A stretch of DNA of 64,000 nucleotides from Diospyros lotus. Taxonomy: Eukaryota; Streptophyta; Magnoliopsida; Ericales; Ebenaceae. Made by a program: the position numbers and the translations under genes. The notes under the pieces were generated by a model. It did not search any database and was not told the DNA's origin. It saw only the letters and a program-made list of their open reading frames with translations. The stretch is from NCBI RefSeq assembly GCF_014633365.1, contig NC_068350.1, positions 38,679,119 through 38,743,118 of the forward strand, in the 5' to 3' direction. This document shows positions 35,867-46,786 of this stretch, in pieces (the first letter of the stretch is position 1; each line of letters starts with the position of its first letter).

Positions 35867-36531
35867 TGTAATACTCCAAGAGCCCAGAGAAGTTAGTATA
35901 TATCGAGGATAGTGTAAGGAAGGAAACAACACCAGCTGGATACCTTTTGGGCTGAATGTTGGCAAAGAACTCCCAAGTTAAGCGTGCTTGACCTGGGGTA
36001 ATCCAGGGATGGGTGACCCCCCTGGGAAGTTCGTGTAGGCCCATCAGGGTAAGTTGTTCCGGTCCTTCCTATCGCTCGATGAGGGATGTTACAAGTGGTA
36101 TCAGAGCCGACCCCCGAGCCTTTGAGCGCGGTGGTGGGGCAAACCTCAGTGAGGAAGCTGAGTCCCGAGGGGGGCATGAGGCCCTTATGGGGGGTACGTG
36201 TAGGCACCTTAGGCGAATCCCACATCGACCATGCAAGGGGGGAGAGATCTGGGACCAGTTGTAAGGTCGCATGATGGGGACATCATGTGCTTAAGGGGGG
36301 AGAATGTAATACCCCAAGAGCCCAGAGAAGTTAGTATATATCGAGGATAGTGTAAGGAAGGAAACAACACCAGCTGGATACCTTTTGGGCTGAATGTTGG
36401 CAAAGAACTCCTAAGTTAAGCGTGCTTGACCTGGGGTAATCCAGGGATGGGTGACCCCCCTGGGAAGTTCGTGTAGGCCCATCAGGGTAAGTTGTTCCGG
36501 TCCTTCCTATCGCTCGATGCGGGATGTTACA
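35867..36531 (+). mobile_element. Cassandra-1, a TRIM with 5S rRNA-like LTRs
   Basis: 665 bp with TSD GACAC (35862-35866 and 36532-36536). LTRs 35867-36093 and 36305-36531, 227 bp each, differ at only three positions. The primer site TGGTATCAGAGC is at 36096-36107, and the polypurine tract AAGGGGGGAGA at 36293-36303. The internal part is 211 bp with no coding sequence. LTR length, total size, primer site and the 5S-like segment are the defining features of Cassandra. It lies in the copia 5' LTR. The low LTR divergence suggests a recent insertion. Confidence 0.95.
35925..36041 (+). promoter_or_regulatory. 5S rRNA-like segment with Pol III internal promoter (Cassandra-1 5' LTR)
   Basis: It contains AGTTAAGCGTGCTT (35976-35989, the 5S A-box region) and AGGGATGGGTGACC (36005-36018, C-box) followed by CCTGGGAAGTTCGTGT, matching plant 5S rRNA as I know it. 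The same segment recurs in the 3' LTR at about 36363-36479. It is not a functional 5S gene: the 5' third is diverged. Confidence 0.9.
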
Positions 36532-37129
36532 GACACCAAGCCACAAAGGAGCCCAAAAGCCCCAAGAACCGAAGCCCTCAAACCCCCCCCCCCAAGTCTC
36601 TCGACCGATTGACACCCCTCACACAAGCCACACAAGCTTCCAAACACAGTAGGATCCACCAAGGGACAGAGAGTAATCACGAAGATATGGGTTCAACAAT
36701 GGCTGAAAAAACTTACCCTAAAGAAAAGACAACAACTCGGACTAAATAGGCGTTGCAAATGCCATTGACGAACAGCCACCACGCACAAGGAAAGTGCAGC
36801 ACTCAACAAGGAAAGAAGCATCTGACTGAGAAGAAAAGAAATCCCAAGAGGATCGGCCATCAATGGAAATGAGCAATCGGCCTCAGCAAGGACGCCCAAG
36901 GAAGAGAATCGGTCGCCACAAACTAGGGCACAAAAAAGGGAAATGATCCCTTTTATATTAAGGGCCTAGGGCACAAAGAGAAATGGGCTAAGGGAAACGG
37001 GCTTCATGGGCTTCCTCCCTCCCTTGAGCAAATGGGCCAAGGCCTATTTCTCCTCCAAATTAAGGGTTAAGGGCTTATGGCCCAACTTCTATAAATGGGC
37101 TGCCAATAAGTGAGTTGAACCGTTGCTTC

Positions 37130-39787
37130 TGTAATACCCCATGTTCGTATGAAGTTGCCACGTAATTTCGATAGATTTAGAATACCGAAAAATCAATTTT
37201 ATAACAATTTCAGGTACCGAATCAACTATAGGGAATGCCTCGGAGCAAAATTGTCTAAAGAAAATTATATGGTCTCGACGAGCGTTCTGAGATAAGATTT
37301 ATGGTATCAAAAGAAATCAGATCGGGAACAATTTTCGGTACAACTAAAATACAACTGTCATTTAGGCTGTGAAACCAAATCATTGTAAAAGACTCCCGAA
37401 AAATTAACGGAACCCTAGGGGGGCTCCGGTTTTGAGTAATAAGCAACCCTTCAGTGGTTTCAGGATTAAACAACAGTCTGGTAGGTCACTGGGGCGAAAT
37501 CGTCCTTTTCAACTAAGAATTGGATTATTAATTGTAGATTTTCGGTATTAAAATGCAAATTTAGTCGATGTTTGAGGGCATGATTGTAATAAGTAAGTTA
37601 CCCAAGTGATAATTAGAATTTAATGGTATAATTTCTTATAAATATTAGTGTACTATACATAATTATACATATATAATCTCATTTATGCGCATGCGCGTGG
37701 CCAGCTTCTGAGAAGCTTTAATGGCCACGATTTTGGCTGCAATTGGAGAGATTTTGCCAGCAAGATTTAAGGGAATGACAGCAAAAATTGTGGAGATTTT
37801 CTGATATGCTTGGCGGCCAAGTTGCAAAAGGGAATTTGAGTGTTTCATACGCCAAGTTGGCTGAAGTGGTGGCCAAGCTTCCTTAGTTATAAATAGAAGA
37901 GAGTTTGAGGGGTTTGAGCAGGGCAAGCAACAGAGAGTTGCAGTGAGAGCTATGGCTGAAAGTTAAAGCGTGAGAAATGGCTGGGTAAGAGAGGGAGATC
38001 GAGAAAGAGGCCGGTTGGTGGCAGCCCAAAGTAGCAAGCGGCCATAGCCGCAAGCTTCAAGCGGCCATAGCCGCAAGATCAAGTGGAGTAGGGGCAGCCG
38101 AGCAGCAACCACCGTGACAGTAAGCTGGACGACGCAAGCAGGGCAGGGACCGCGATGGAGGCCGGCGAGGCTGTGGTGGCCGGATGCGCTGGAAGCGCAA
38201 GAAAGCAGCGGCCAAGCCGTTGCGTATGTAGTAGTGGCCGCAGCCAGTGGCTGCGCACAGTGAGGCCGACAGCGGTGGCTGCGACCGCGCACGATGGAGC
38301 GAGGGCGGCTGGCGGAGGCGCTGAAGCATTGGCAAGCGGCGGCGAGGCCATGATTGCGGTGGCACAGTAGCTGGGCGAAGCTCGTTCGCGCGCGCAAGGC
38401 TGAAACAGAGAAGGGAGGAAGAAGAAGAAGAAGAAAGGAGAAGAGAAGGAAGAAGAAAAGAAGGAAGAAGAAAGAAGGAAAAGAAGGAAGAAGAAGAAGA
38501 AGTTGCAGGTGGTTGCGCGGGAAGCAGGGGAGAGAAGGAGGAAGAAGAAGATGAAGTGGAGGGAAAAGAAAAAGAAAAAAAGAAAAGAAAAGAAAGGAAA
38601 AGGAAAAAAAAAAAGAAAAGAAAAGAAAAAGAAGAAAAATAGGAAAATGATGGAGAAAAATCCTAAAAAATCACAAAAGATAGAAAACTATATTTCGGTG
38701 ATATCCTGAAGATTTTGGTGAGAAAAACGGCTCTGGCACATTTTTCGAGAATACAGCACGCATATCGAGGAAATCGGAGATGCTGAGTTAAGGTAAGTAA
38801 AATCTTTTAGAAAATTTCAGAAATTCAAGAATATTATTTTATGAATTTCGTAGTGAAATATTTGAGAAAATATTTCTAGAAATATTTAATTTGGAATTAT
38901 TGAGGAAAAATAGGAAGAAATAGAGAGAAATTAAAGAAAATGCCAAAATTATGGAAAAAATATGATTTAATATTTATTTAAATACCTATGATGATTAGGA
39001 TGCTTTGAGATCAAAGTTGAGGTGTCTGGTGCGAATTTTGAGGTTAGCACGCAAATCAAGGCGATGCAAGAGGCAAGGCGCGAATATCGAGGTAGCTCGA
39101 TAAGCTTGAGAAGGTAAGTGGTACTTCCTTGAAAATGTTTTTCATCATATTGACATGCCCTGATATGTATCTATCACATAGACTGCATACATGACTATGA
39201 AATGCATAATTACACGTTGATACTGTTGATCACACGCATATGAGGCCGTAGGGAGTACGAACTGGCACCGCTGTCTTATCAAGGGTGCACCTATACACCC
39301 CGGCTTCGAAAGAGGTGGCCGCTAAAATGATAGGCAGCATGAGGGGTGCAGTTGACACCTACGATGAAAGACATTGCATACACTCATGACATTGCATTTA
39401 GTACCCTTATTTAGATGGTTCATCATCTAACTTGGGTTCGCCCCTGGAACATTCGACGTTCCAACCGGGACTTGCAAAGATGCTTCCGAGATTGGTGATA
39501 TGTAGTGACGCGAGAGGTCAAGAAGCAAGTAAATGTACCATGTTATGTTGTAATATGAGTAGTTTAAGAATTATGTACATTGTATTGTCAGACGCTTATG
39601 AATTAACTTTGTAATGAATGTCATGTCTAGTATGAGCAGGTTCAATTCAGCTTCCGCTTTGTATTTATTTTCTAGTGTAGATATCTCGCACTAGATAAGG
39701 TCTTAGGGAATTTCGGGATAATAAAAAAAAAAAGAAAAGACCAAATTTCCTAAGGCATAACACGCCCTAAAGAAGTGGGCTGTTACA
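37130..39787 (+). repeat. 5' LTR of A1 (2658 bp)
   Basis: TATA box TATAAATAG at 37888. Downstream is a GC-rich leader (38000-38390) with the repeated CGGCCATAGCCGCAAG, then a GA-rich tract (38400-38640) whose K/E/R-rich frames are not genes, then the stem-loop TTAGATG/CATCTAA at 39411-39430 and AGCTTCCGC near 39650. By eye the first 438 bp differ from the 3' LTR piece at about 16 positions, mostly transitions. Confidence 0.92.
37888..37896 (+). promoter_or_regulatory. TATA box of A1
   Basis: TATAAATAG, conserved in position in the other family A LTRs (minus strand near 5132, plus strand 58597 and 62407). Confidence 0.55.
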
Positions 39788-42700
39788 GTTGGTATCAGAG
39801 CTTAAGTTTATTGGAAGACCTAAGTGACTCGGATATAGTGAAATTAGAGTTAAACCATATTTGAAAAGTAGGGAAGAGCGAATTGGAGACTTAAGAGGAT
39901 CCGATGCTGACAGAACCAGTTAGTAGGACCCCCAAGTAAAGGCTTAAGGGAAAGAAATTCATGGTTCGTAAAACGAGATCCCTATTTAAAAATTTGGGGA
40001 TTGTCGGTTGAAGACTTAGAGGTTACTGGATTTAAGTGTTGTGTAGTGGAAATGCATATCTAGGTAAGTTCTGGCTAAGGAAAGACTTGGTATTTAAGTG
40101 TGTCCATTCGTGACCCACCTCTCTTTCACGTATAAACACTATTCTGGTATACGATTACTATTCTCGGTGAATAGTAAAAGCCTGATAGGAGCTAGTACAA
40201 TGATCTAGCTATTGAAGTTAGGATCCAATGAGATGATTCGGGTGTAAGATTGACTCGGTAACCATGATTATAGATCCGAGAGATTTAGAGACTGTTGATT
40301 GAGGTTATTAGTCGAAATCATTACGAGAAATGATAGGATAACTGTGGTTATCTAATCATGGATGATTAGTCTGATGTGACATAGCCTAGCTAGAGAGTTA
40401 GGATCAAATGATAAATATTTTTCGAGGATCATTTAGTGTCCCGGTAATGAGATGTAAAGATCAGGGATCCAACGGATTAGGTTAAGTAAGAGGCCAAAGA
40501 TGGTCAAATGATGGCGTATGAGTTGTGTCAATTAATCAGTGATAGTGGTGCAACCGATGTGACTAACAGAAAGGGGATAAGGAACTCTAGCAAGCGTAAC
40601 GACACTACTAGTTCGGTGTTCGTAGTGACAGATCTGGATCTAGGGACCCACGTGCAGATGGTTGAGGAATGGCTTGCGATAAGTTACGGGAAGCCCATCG
40701 ATCGAAGCATCATGTCAGACTGCCTGGGAGACGATCAGATGATGAAAAGCTAGGACCGTCCAGTAGGGTCTGTACCTTGTATGGAGTCTAAGTTCCAATG
40801 GCCTAGGATGCAAAGTGTGCCACTAGCTGTGACTGATCAAGACCGGAAGCCTAGGGAATTAACCCGAAATGAAGTGGATTGAATATGGACTAAGTGTCCT
40901 ATTTAAAGAATTGTATCAGGGTTCGCGGTCATCTTGGGATTGGGTGACATGACGAACAGTGCGAAGTTTAAGGTGTAGAATACCTCAGTATCTAGTGAGA
41001 TCATGAATGATTGTGCATCAATAGTCAGCGGGATCTAAAATACGAGAGTCAGTGAATTCTCAGTAAGTGAGATTTCGGGTAATTCAACATGGATAGTTCA
41101 AGGCCCTGACGATAAGTAGTAAAATAGCAATCTCGGTCCAACGCAGAGTTCGGGAATTGAAAAATAATAGAGTTGCTTGATAGGTCGTATTGACCCTAAA
41201 GGAATGATAGGAAAGTCTAGACTATGACCTGCAAAATCAGGTAAAGTTGTCAGCGGTCAACCCAACGAGAAGAACTCGGAAGCACCATGAGGAATGGTGG
41301 ATTTAGGGCAATCATTGCAAAGTTCTTGGAAAATGATTAGAACCAGATATCGTGGTCCGATTTGAGGTTTTTGGGAGATAAATCGATTTATAATTCTTGA
41401 GGAATTCATGATTGGGGATATAAGGATTCATGAGGAAACTTTAGAGTTTTCAGGTAGAAATCCGCTAGGGATTGGAGTACCATGGGAGACGTAGGTACTT
41501 ACCCACTCCAGTTAGCAAGATGGTTACGGACAGATATCTTTGAGAGTCTTTGGCATGCTTGAGAGAAACAAGTAATGGCAAATGTGCCAGGATGTCAGAT
41601 TACAGTAAGAAATGTCACGTTCTTAATAGATTAAAATCTATTGGAGATCTAGAATTTTCAATTTTGAAGAATAAAGGTCCTGTTAGGTTAGACGATTAGT
41701 CTAAGATAGCCCTAGTCGGCAAATCGAGGATGTGTAGCTGGGCGATGATTAAAATGATGCCAGTAAGTGTAAAAAAAAAATGCCAAGAGAATATTCCCAG
41801 AAGGTTTTTCGGATTTATTTTTAATGATAAATTGAGGTTATTAGATGCTTAGCTATGTGTGGTTTGATTGAAGACGTAAATTATCGAGGTTTGAAAATAG
41901 TGATAACTAAGAGTCAATATCTTTACCTCAAACTTGATGAATTATTAAACAGCTACAAGAAACTATGATATTTTCTAGGGTTGATGCGCGATCAAGGAGT
42001 AAACAAGAAACTATGATATTTTCTAGGGTTGATGCGCGATCAAGGAGTAAAGTAGACATTTGCGATATTAAGGTTACGTGTGACGCTCTTCATTGTAATG
42101 CTTGAGAGTAAATGGTCCCAAGATTTTGATTGGATAATAATAATGTCATAAATTGTGTGGACTAAGAGGCTAGAATAATACAAATAAGTTGATAGCACTA
42201 TTGTCAAAGACGATTAGACATTAGAGTCAGGGAGCAAGTCTAGAGATTGCGAGTTGACAAGTGAACTTGTGCTACGGTTGACTGGAAGTCAAAAGAGCTA
42301 ATGGTCAGATACGAGAAAAGTAATCAAATGATTTATTTCTGGTAAAGTATGATTATAGTCAATTAGCACGAGATGGTGCCTTAAGGATCGAGCATGATTA
42401 AAGTTAGTTGACGTAAAACGTTATTACTAGAAGAGTAATTTGAGGATTAAATGATTAATGATATAAAATGTTACTTGAGGATCACTTTGAAAAGTACGAG
42501 AAGTTTGGCGACCAAGTAACAAAGGAGCAAGCGATACAAGAATATTAGTATTGCTAGACTTGGAGGACAACGTTAGATTTCGGTCGATATTAAAGGTTAA
42601 GTTACGAAAATAATTTTTGGAGACAAATGAAATCTATTAATATTCTTTGAGGAAACCTCGAATAGGTCGGCTCGAGCAAAGATTAAGCAATGACTAAGCT

Positions 42701-43305
42701 TGAGATGACCTAAGGTAAGGCATAGCTAGTTTCAAGGATATGTGATGACGTATATTTGTGATATTTTTGAATCCAAGGGTACGTGAAATAGTTCGACGAC
42801 ATAAAAATATTTCTTGAGAATCGATTTGATAAAAGTTAAGATGTATCGAGATCAAGGACTTTGTGTTAAGATTGGAAAATTGTCAAAGCATAATTGATTG
42901 ATTCAAAATAAATGACGTCGTAGGAAATCAGAATTAAAGAAATGTCGTGATATCGATTGGATGACTTAAGAAAATTGAAAATTGAGAATGCGAACATGAG
43001 AGCCGCGGGCTCATTATGATGTGAGTACCAACTTAGATAGAAGCTCGAGTAGAGACTCATGGCCCAAGGACCAAGTTATGCGATTATAATTTGAAAGGTA
43101 TGCATGGTTGACAAGTGTACTTGTCTAGAGGTTGATGTGTATGGTCAGTCTAAGAGTTCGGATTTTGATATGTGTATTGGTATTCACGAGTTTCGAGTGG
43201 GATCTTCTTTATTTGATCAATCAGGTGTTGATTCCGATGATGAAATTTTGAAATTTAGGATATGTAGCAAATTTCGAGGACGAAATTTTTGTAAGGAGGG
43301 GAGAA
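39788..43305 (+). pseudogene. A1 internal region with decayed gypsy pol remnants
   Basis: No long frame survives over 3.5 kb. Around 41875-41960 a conceptual reading gives DVNYRGLKIVITKSQYLYLK then LDELLNSY, which resembles the RT block DYRxLNKVTxKNxYPLPRIDELL of Ty3-gypsy elements. That points to a rotted pol gene, not a purpose-built non-coding element. The end (43210-43290) carries the TTTCGAGGACGAAAT block that precedes the PPT in many plant gypsy elements. The 81-residue frame at 40508-40753 has no recognised domain. A 48-bp perfect tandem duplication lies at 41956-42051. Confidence 0.5.
41956..42051. repeat. 48-bp perfect tandem duplication in A1
   Basis: CAAGAAACTATGATATTTTC... occupies 41956-42003 and repeats at 42004-42051 without a mismatch, so it is younger than the surrounding decay. 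Confidence 0.95.
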
Positions 43306-43743
43306 TGTAATACCCCATGTTCGTATGAAGTTGCCACGTAATTTCGATAGATTTAGAATACCGAAAAATTAATTTTATAGCAATTTCAGGTACCGAATCA
43401 ACTACAGGGAATGCCTCGAGCAAAATTGTCTAAAGAAAATTATATGGTCTCGACGAGCGTTCTGAGATAAGATTTATGGTATCAAAAGAAATCGGATCGG
43501 AAACAATTTTCGGTACAGCTAAAATACAACTGTCATTTAGGCTGTGAAACCAAATCGTTGTAGAAGACTCCCGAAAAATTAACGGAACCCTAGGGGGGCT
43601 CCGGTTTTGAGTAATAAGCAACCCTTTAGTGGTTTCCGGATTAAACAACAGTCCAGTAGGTCACTGGGGCGAAATCGTCCTTTTCAACTAAGAATTGAAT
43701 TATTAATTGTGGATTTTCAGTATTAAAATGCAAATTTAGTCGA

Positions 43744-44407
43744 TGTAATACCCCGAGAGCCCAGAGAAGTTAGTATATATTGAGAATAGTGTAAGAAATG
43801 AAACAACACCAGCTGGATACCTTTTGGGCTGAATGTTGGCAAAGAATTCCCAAGTTAAGTGTGCTTAACCTGGGGTAATCCAGGGATGGGTGACCCCCTT
43901 GGGAAGTTCGCGTAAGCCCATCAGGGTAAGTTGTTTCAGTCCTTCCTATCGCTCGATCGGGTCATTACAGGTGGTATCAGAGCCGACCCCCGAGCCTCTG
44001 AGCGCGGTGGTGGGGCAAACCTCAGCGAGGAGGCTGAGTCCCGAGGGGGGTGTGTGTAGGCCCCTATGGGGGTGCATGTAGGCACCTTAGGCGAATCCCA
44101 CATCAGCCATGCAAAGGGGGAGATCTGGGACCGGTTGTAAGGTCGCATGACGAGGACGTCATGAGCTTAAGGGGGGGAGAATGTAATACCCCGAGAGCCC
44201 AGAGAAGTTAGTATATATTGAGAATAGTGTAAGAAAGAAAACAACACCAGCTGGATACATTTTGGGCTGAATGTTGGCAAAAACCTCCCAAGTTAAGCGT
44301 GCTTAACCTGGGGTAATCCAGGGATGGGTGACCCCCCTGGGAAGTTCGCGTAGGCCCATCAGGGTAAGTTGTTCCGGTCCTTCCTATCGCTCGATCGGGT
44401 CGTTACA
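43744..44407 (+). mobile_element. Cassandra-2, TRIM at the end of A1
   Basis: 664 bp; LTRs 43744-43969 and 44182-44407 (226 bp each, around ten differences by eye). The primer site TGGTATCAGAGC is at 43972-43983 and the polypurine tract is GGGGGGGAGA before 44182. Both LTRs hold the 5S-like segment (about 43802-43918 and 44240-44356). The 5 bases before it are GTCGA and the 5 after are GCTTC, so it has no TSD of its own; the right flank matches the TSD of A1. It is older than Cassandra-1, judging by LTR divergence. Confidence 0.93.
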
Positions 44408-44584
44408 GCTTCAATCCCGGGCCGAAGCCTATGAAGCTAACCCAAACAATCGTCATCACCTTGGGCTTCATTAGGAAACACAAAACCCAACAAAAAGAAG
44501 TATGGTCACCTATTTTTTCATTCTACCAAGCGTCGAGTATGAGAGCAAGACCACTTTCAAATAAATATCTTATTGTCTTTGTAG

Positions 44585-46259
44585 GGTTAAATGTTATAAA
44601 AGGTTACAATGAACTCCAGGGACTCAAATGACTTCATTTTTCCCAAATTCTGGAAATCTCCACTGGACAATCTACACCAGTTAATGATTCACCATTTCAA
44701 AACGATAATCTTTTTGAATTTCAAAATCATTTGTCTCCTCTTATGTCCTATAACAATACGGAGACTTACGAGGGTCTAGAGCATAAAAGTACTTTTGAAG
44801 TACTGGAGTTAGAGCTTGAAAATGGTCTTGCTGTCATACTTGACCCTTTAGACAACGAAAGCAATTCCAAGCATAATAGTATTGGGCAGAAAGAAAAAAC
44901 AGGTGACCATACTTCTTTTCATGTTGATTTAATGTGTTTTCTTTTTGCTTTCAATTATCGTTTAATTACTCCTTTCTTGATTTTTATTTTTTTCTTTTTG
45001 GTCACCTACCTGCAGTTCATATATCTTCATTACTTGGTAATCAAATAATTAATTTCAATTTTTGACCAAAAAAAATTAAATGAATAATTAAGTAAAAACA
45101 AATAGAGCAAGAATTTTATCATGTTATTTTTTGAAAAGGGCACGAAATTAGCTCAGCTCTATCATCGACTTTCTTGCCATTATCCATGCTTTTCTAATTT
45201 ACTTTTGTGCTGAAAGCGTTTGCAGAAAATGATTAGGTTTCCTTCTTACTAGAGTATGAGTTCGGAAAAGAATTATGGCATTCATCTTAAGCACTAAGTT
45301 GGCACTAGATTTTTCAATGGACTAACAATTTGCAGCTATGTTTATGCGTTTTGTTCGCAAATATTTTGTGTGTTTTGTTCCCCTAAAAAACAAAACAATT
45401 TGTAGTTCACATTGCAATCATGTGCTTTTTCAGCATTTTTATTTAACTTTTAAAGTAGTTGTGTTATGCAATATATATATATATATATATATAGCTTTGA
45501 AAGTCAAATATTTGGCACAATTTACTCATTTATATCTCCATCTTTCTTAACATGTTAGACAGTGGATATGAGAAGAAAGAGGACCCTATTGAGGCTTGCA
45601 AGAGGTCTGACGAGTCTTCTTCTACAAGTGAGGTAGTATATATATGTCTTGATTGGCATTTTAATTCCATATATCCATTCACAAATTGACAATTAAAATT
45701 CATTAAATCACTTCTTTTGTTGCAGGCTCCAAAATCTGAGGATGGAACTTTCATCTCTAGATAAGGTCTTCACTGCAATATTACTTCAGTGCTTAGAAAG
45801 TATTTAGTAAATAATCTAGTTTCTTGCATTCATTTGCATTTTATCTCTTCAATCCATGCTAAAGAGAGTAAATACTTGGATTGTGAGTCAATAAAAAATT
45901 AATTAATCCCACATTATTCTTAATTAGTGTTCCCTTTTTGTCATTGGTCACCTTAATTAGTGTAATTCTTTGTGGCTGCATTGTCTAGATAGAGGTGACA
46001 AGAGTTCTCCTCTTGTATAAATTCATATGCAATATTATTTCTTTGTTGAAAACTACTAATTTTATAGTTCAACCTTGTCTTATTATTTTAGCGAGAGCAA
46101 AGGAATCTCCATCTTGAGGGCACTTCCTTGCAGCCTGTGGTACCAAGCAAGTCAACAAGAAGAACCTCCCGCAGGTCCAAGGCAACTTCAATACAATCAG
46201 AAATTGTTAGGAGATCACCAAGAATAGCAAACCTATCATTGAGAGGTCAACCATCCTAG
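44585..46259 (+). pseudogene. unit 3 copy of the array gene (E1-E4)
   Basis: E1 44585-44902, E2 45559-45632, E3 45726-45760, E4 46092-46259. It keeps CAG where unit 1 has TAG near the end of E1, so the exon reads through to the CAG/GTGACC donor. Defects: a two-base insertion in E1 (GATCTACACC against GATCGACC in unit 1) shifts the frame, the E3 donor GT is AT, one base is lost in E4 (CATCTTGAGGG), and the stop TAG replaces CAG at the C end. No copy in the window is intact. Confidence 0.7.
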
Positions 46260-46786
46260 GGTACTTTTGAAGCTTCAAGAAACTAGAAAAGAAAATATGA
46301 AGGTTTGGATCTCTTCAAGCTAGATTACAATGGCTAATCTTTCATAGACTGCTTGGTGTAGCCTCAACCTTTTTGTGATTTTTATTGTTTTTAATTTTTG
46401 CGAGTGGGAGAGAAAAGTGAAGTCTTAACTATTGATTTTCTCCTGCTATAGTCGTGCTCTACCTCCACAAAGTCTAAATTTTCAAGATAATAAATTTTAA
46501 TTATTGTTTTTTTATTTAAGGGATAAAAGTATAATTTTAACTATTGACCTACTTGTCCTACAATCGTGTTCTACCTCCATAAAGTCCAAATTTTCAAGAT
46601 TATAAATTTTAATTATTGTATTTCAGAACAACAAAATAAAATTAAAAATATAAATATGTAAACTATTAAATTTTGTTAATTTTATTGGGCAGTCTTTCAA
46701 AAGATATCCTCTGATTATTGTAAGTAATTATATAGTTTTCTTTTTATTGTTTCTTTGTATAGAGGACCTTTTTTGTGAGCTTGTTT
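46260..46786. other. unit 3 3' flank up to LTR G
   Basis: Flank and spacer as in the other units; interrupted at GAGCTTGTTT by LTR G and resumed at 49697. Confidence 0.7.

Larger units (their letters stand above)
37130..44407 (+). mobile_element. LTR retrotransposon A1, ending in Cassandra-2
   Basis: The 5' LTR 37130-39787 starts TGTAATACCCCATG and ends GGGCTGTTACA. The primer site TGGTATCAGAGC is at 39790-39801, the decayed internal region 39788-43305, the polypurine tract AAGGAGGGGAGAA just before 43306, and a 438-bp 3' LTR piece 43306-43743. The rest of the 3' LTR is absent; Cassandra-2 fills 43744-44407. The TSD GCTTC (37125-37129 and 44408-44412) flanks the composite as a whole. Large LTRs, the primer site and the TTTCGAGGACGAAATTTTTG block before the PPT suggest a Tekay/Del-like Ty3-gypsy element (inference). 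It lies in the copia 5' LTR. Confidence 0.88.
32550..44492 (-). mobile_element. gag-only Ty1-copia retrotransposon with nested elements
   Basis: TSD AAAAG on both sides. The 3' LTR is 32550-33424 (875 bp); the 5' LTR is 35671-44492 with insertions, 869 bp once these are removed. On the minus strand a primer site TGGTATTAGAGCC lies directly after the 5' LTR (35670-35656), and a polypurine tract (complement of ATCTCCACCTTG, 33425-33436) lies before the 3' LTR. The internal region is about 2.25 kb and encodes only gag; no protease, integrase or RT was found. The LTRs differ by roughly 6 percent over the first 165 bp by eye. It inserted into the unit 3 inverted arm. Confidence 0.92.
35671..44492 (-). 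repeat. 5' LTR of the copia element, interrupted twice
   Basis: Segments 35671-35866, 36537-37129 and 44413-44492 are collinear with the 3' LTR. Cassandra-1 and the A1/Cassandra-2 composite occupy the gaps, each with its own TSD. The minus-strand TATA box lies at 36950-36957. Confidence 0.9.
32045..44583 (-). repeat. unit 3 inverted arm, split by the copia element
   Basis: The arm runs 32045-32549 and continues at 44498-44583. The copia TSD AAAAG (32545-32549 and 44493-44497) lies inside it. Structure is as in unit 2: flank antisense joined directly to intron 1 antisense. Confidence 0.8.

Noticed and set aside
35925..36041. A 5S rRNA gene
   Set aside because: The segment is repeated in both LTRs of a TRIM and its 5' third is diverged; it is Cassandra, not rDNA.
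36013..36615. Plus and minus frames across Cassandra-1
   Set aside because: They cross LTR and primer-site boundaries of a non-coding TRIM.
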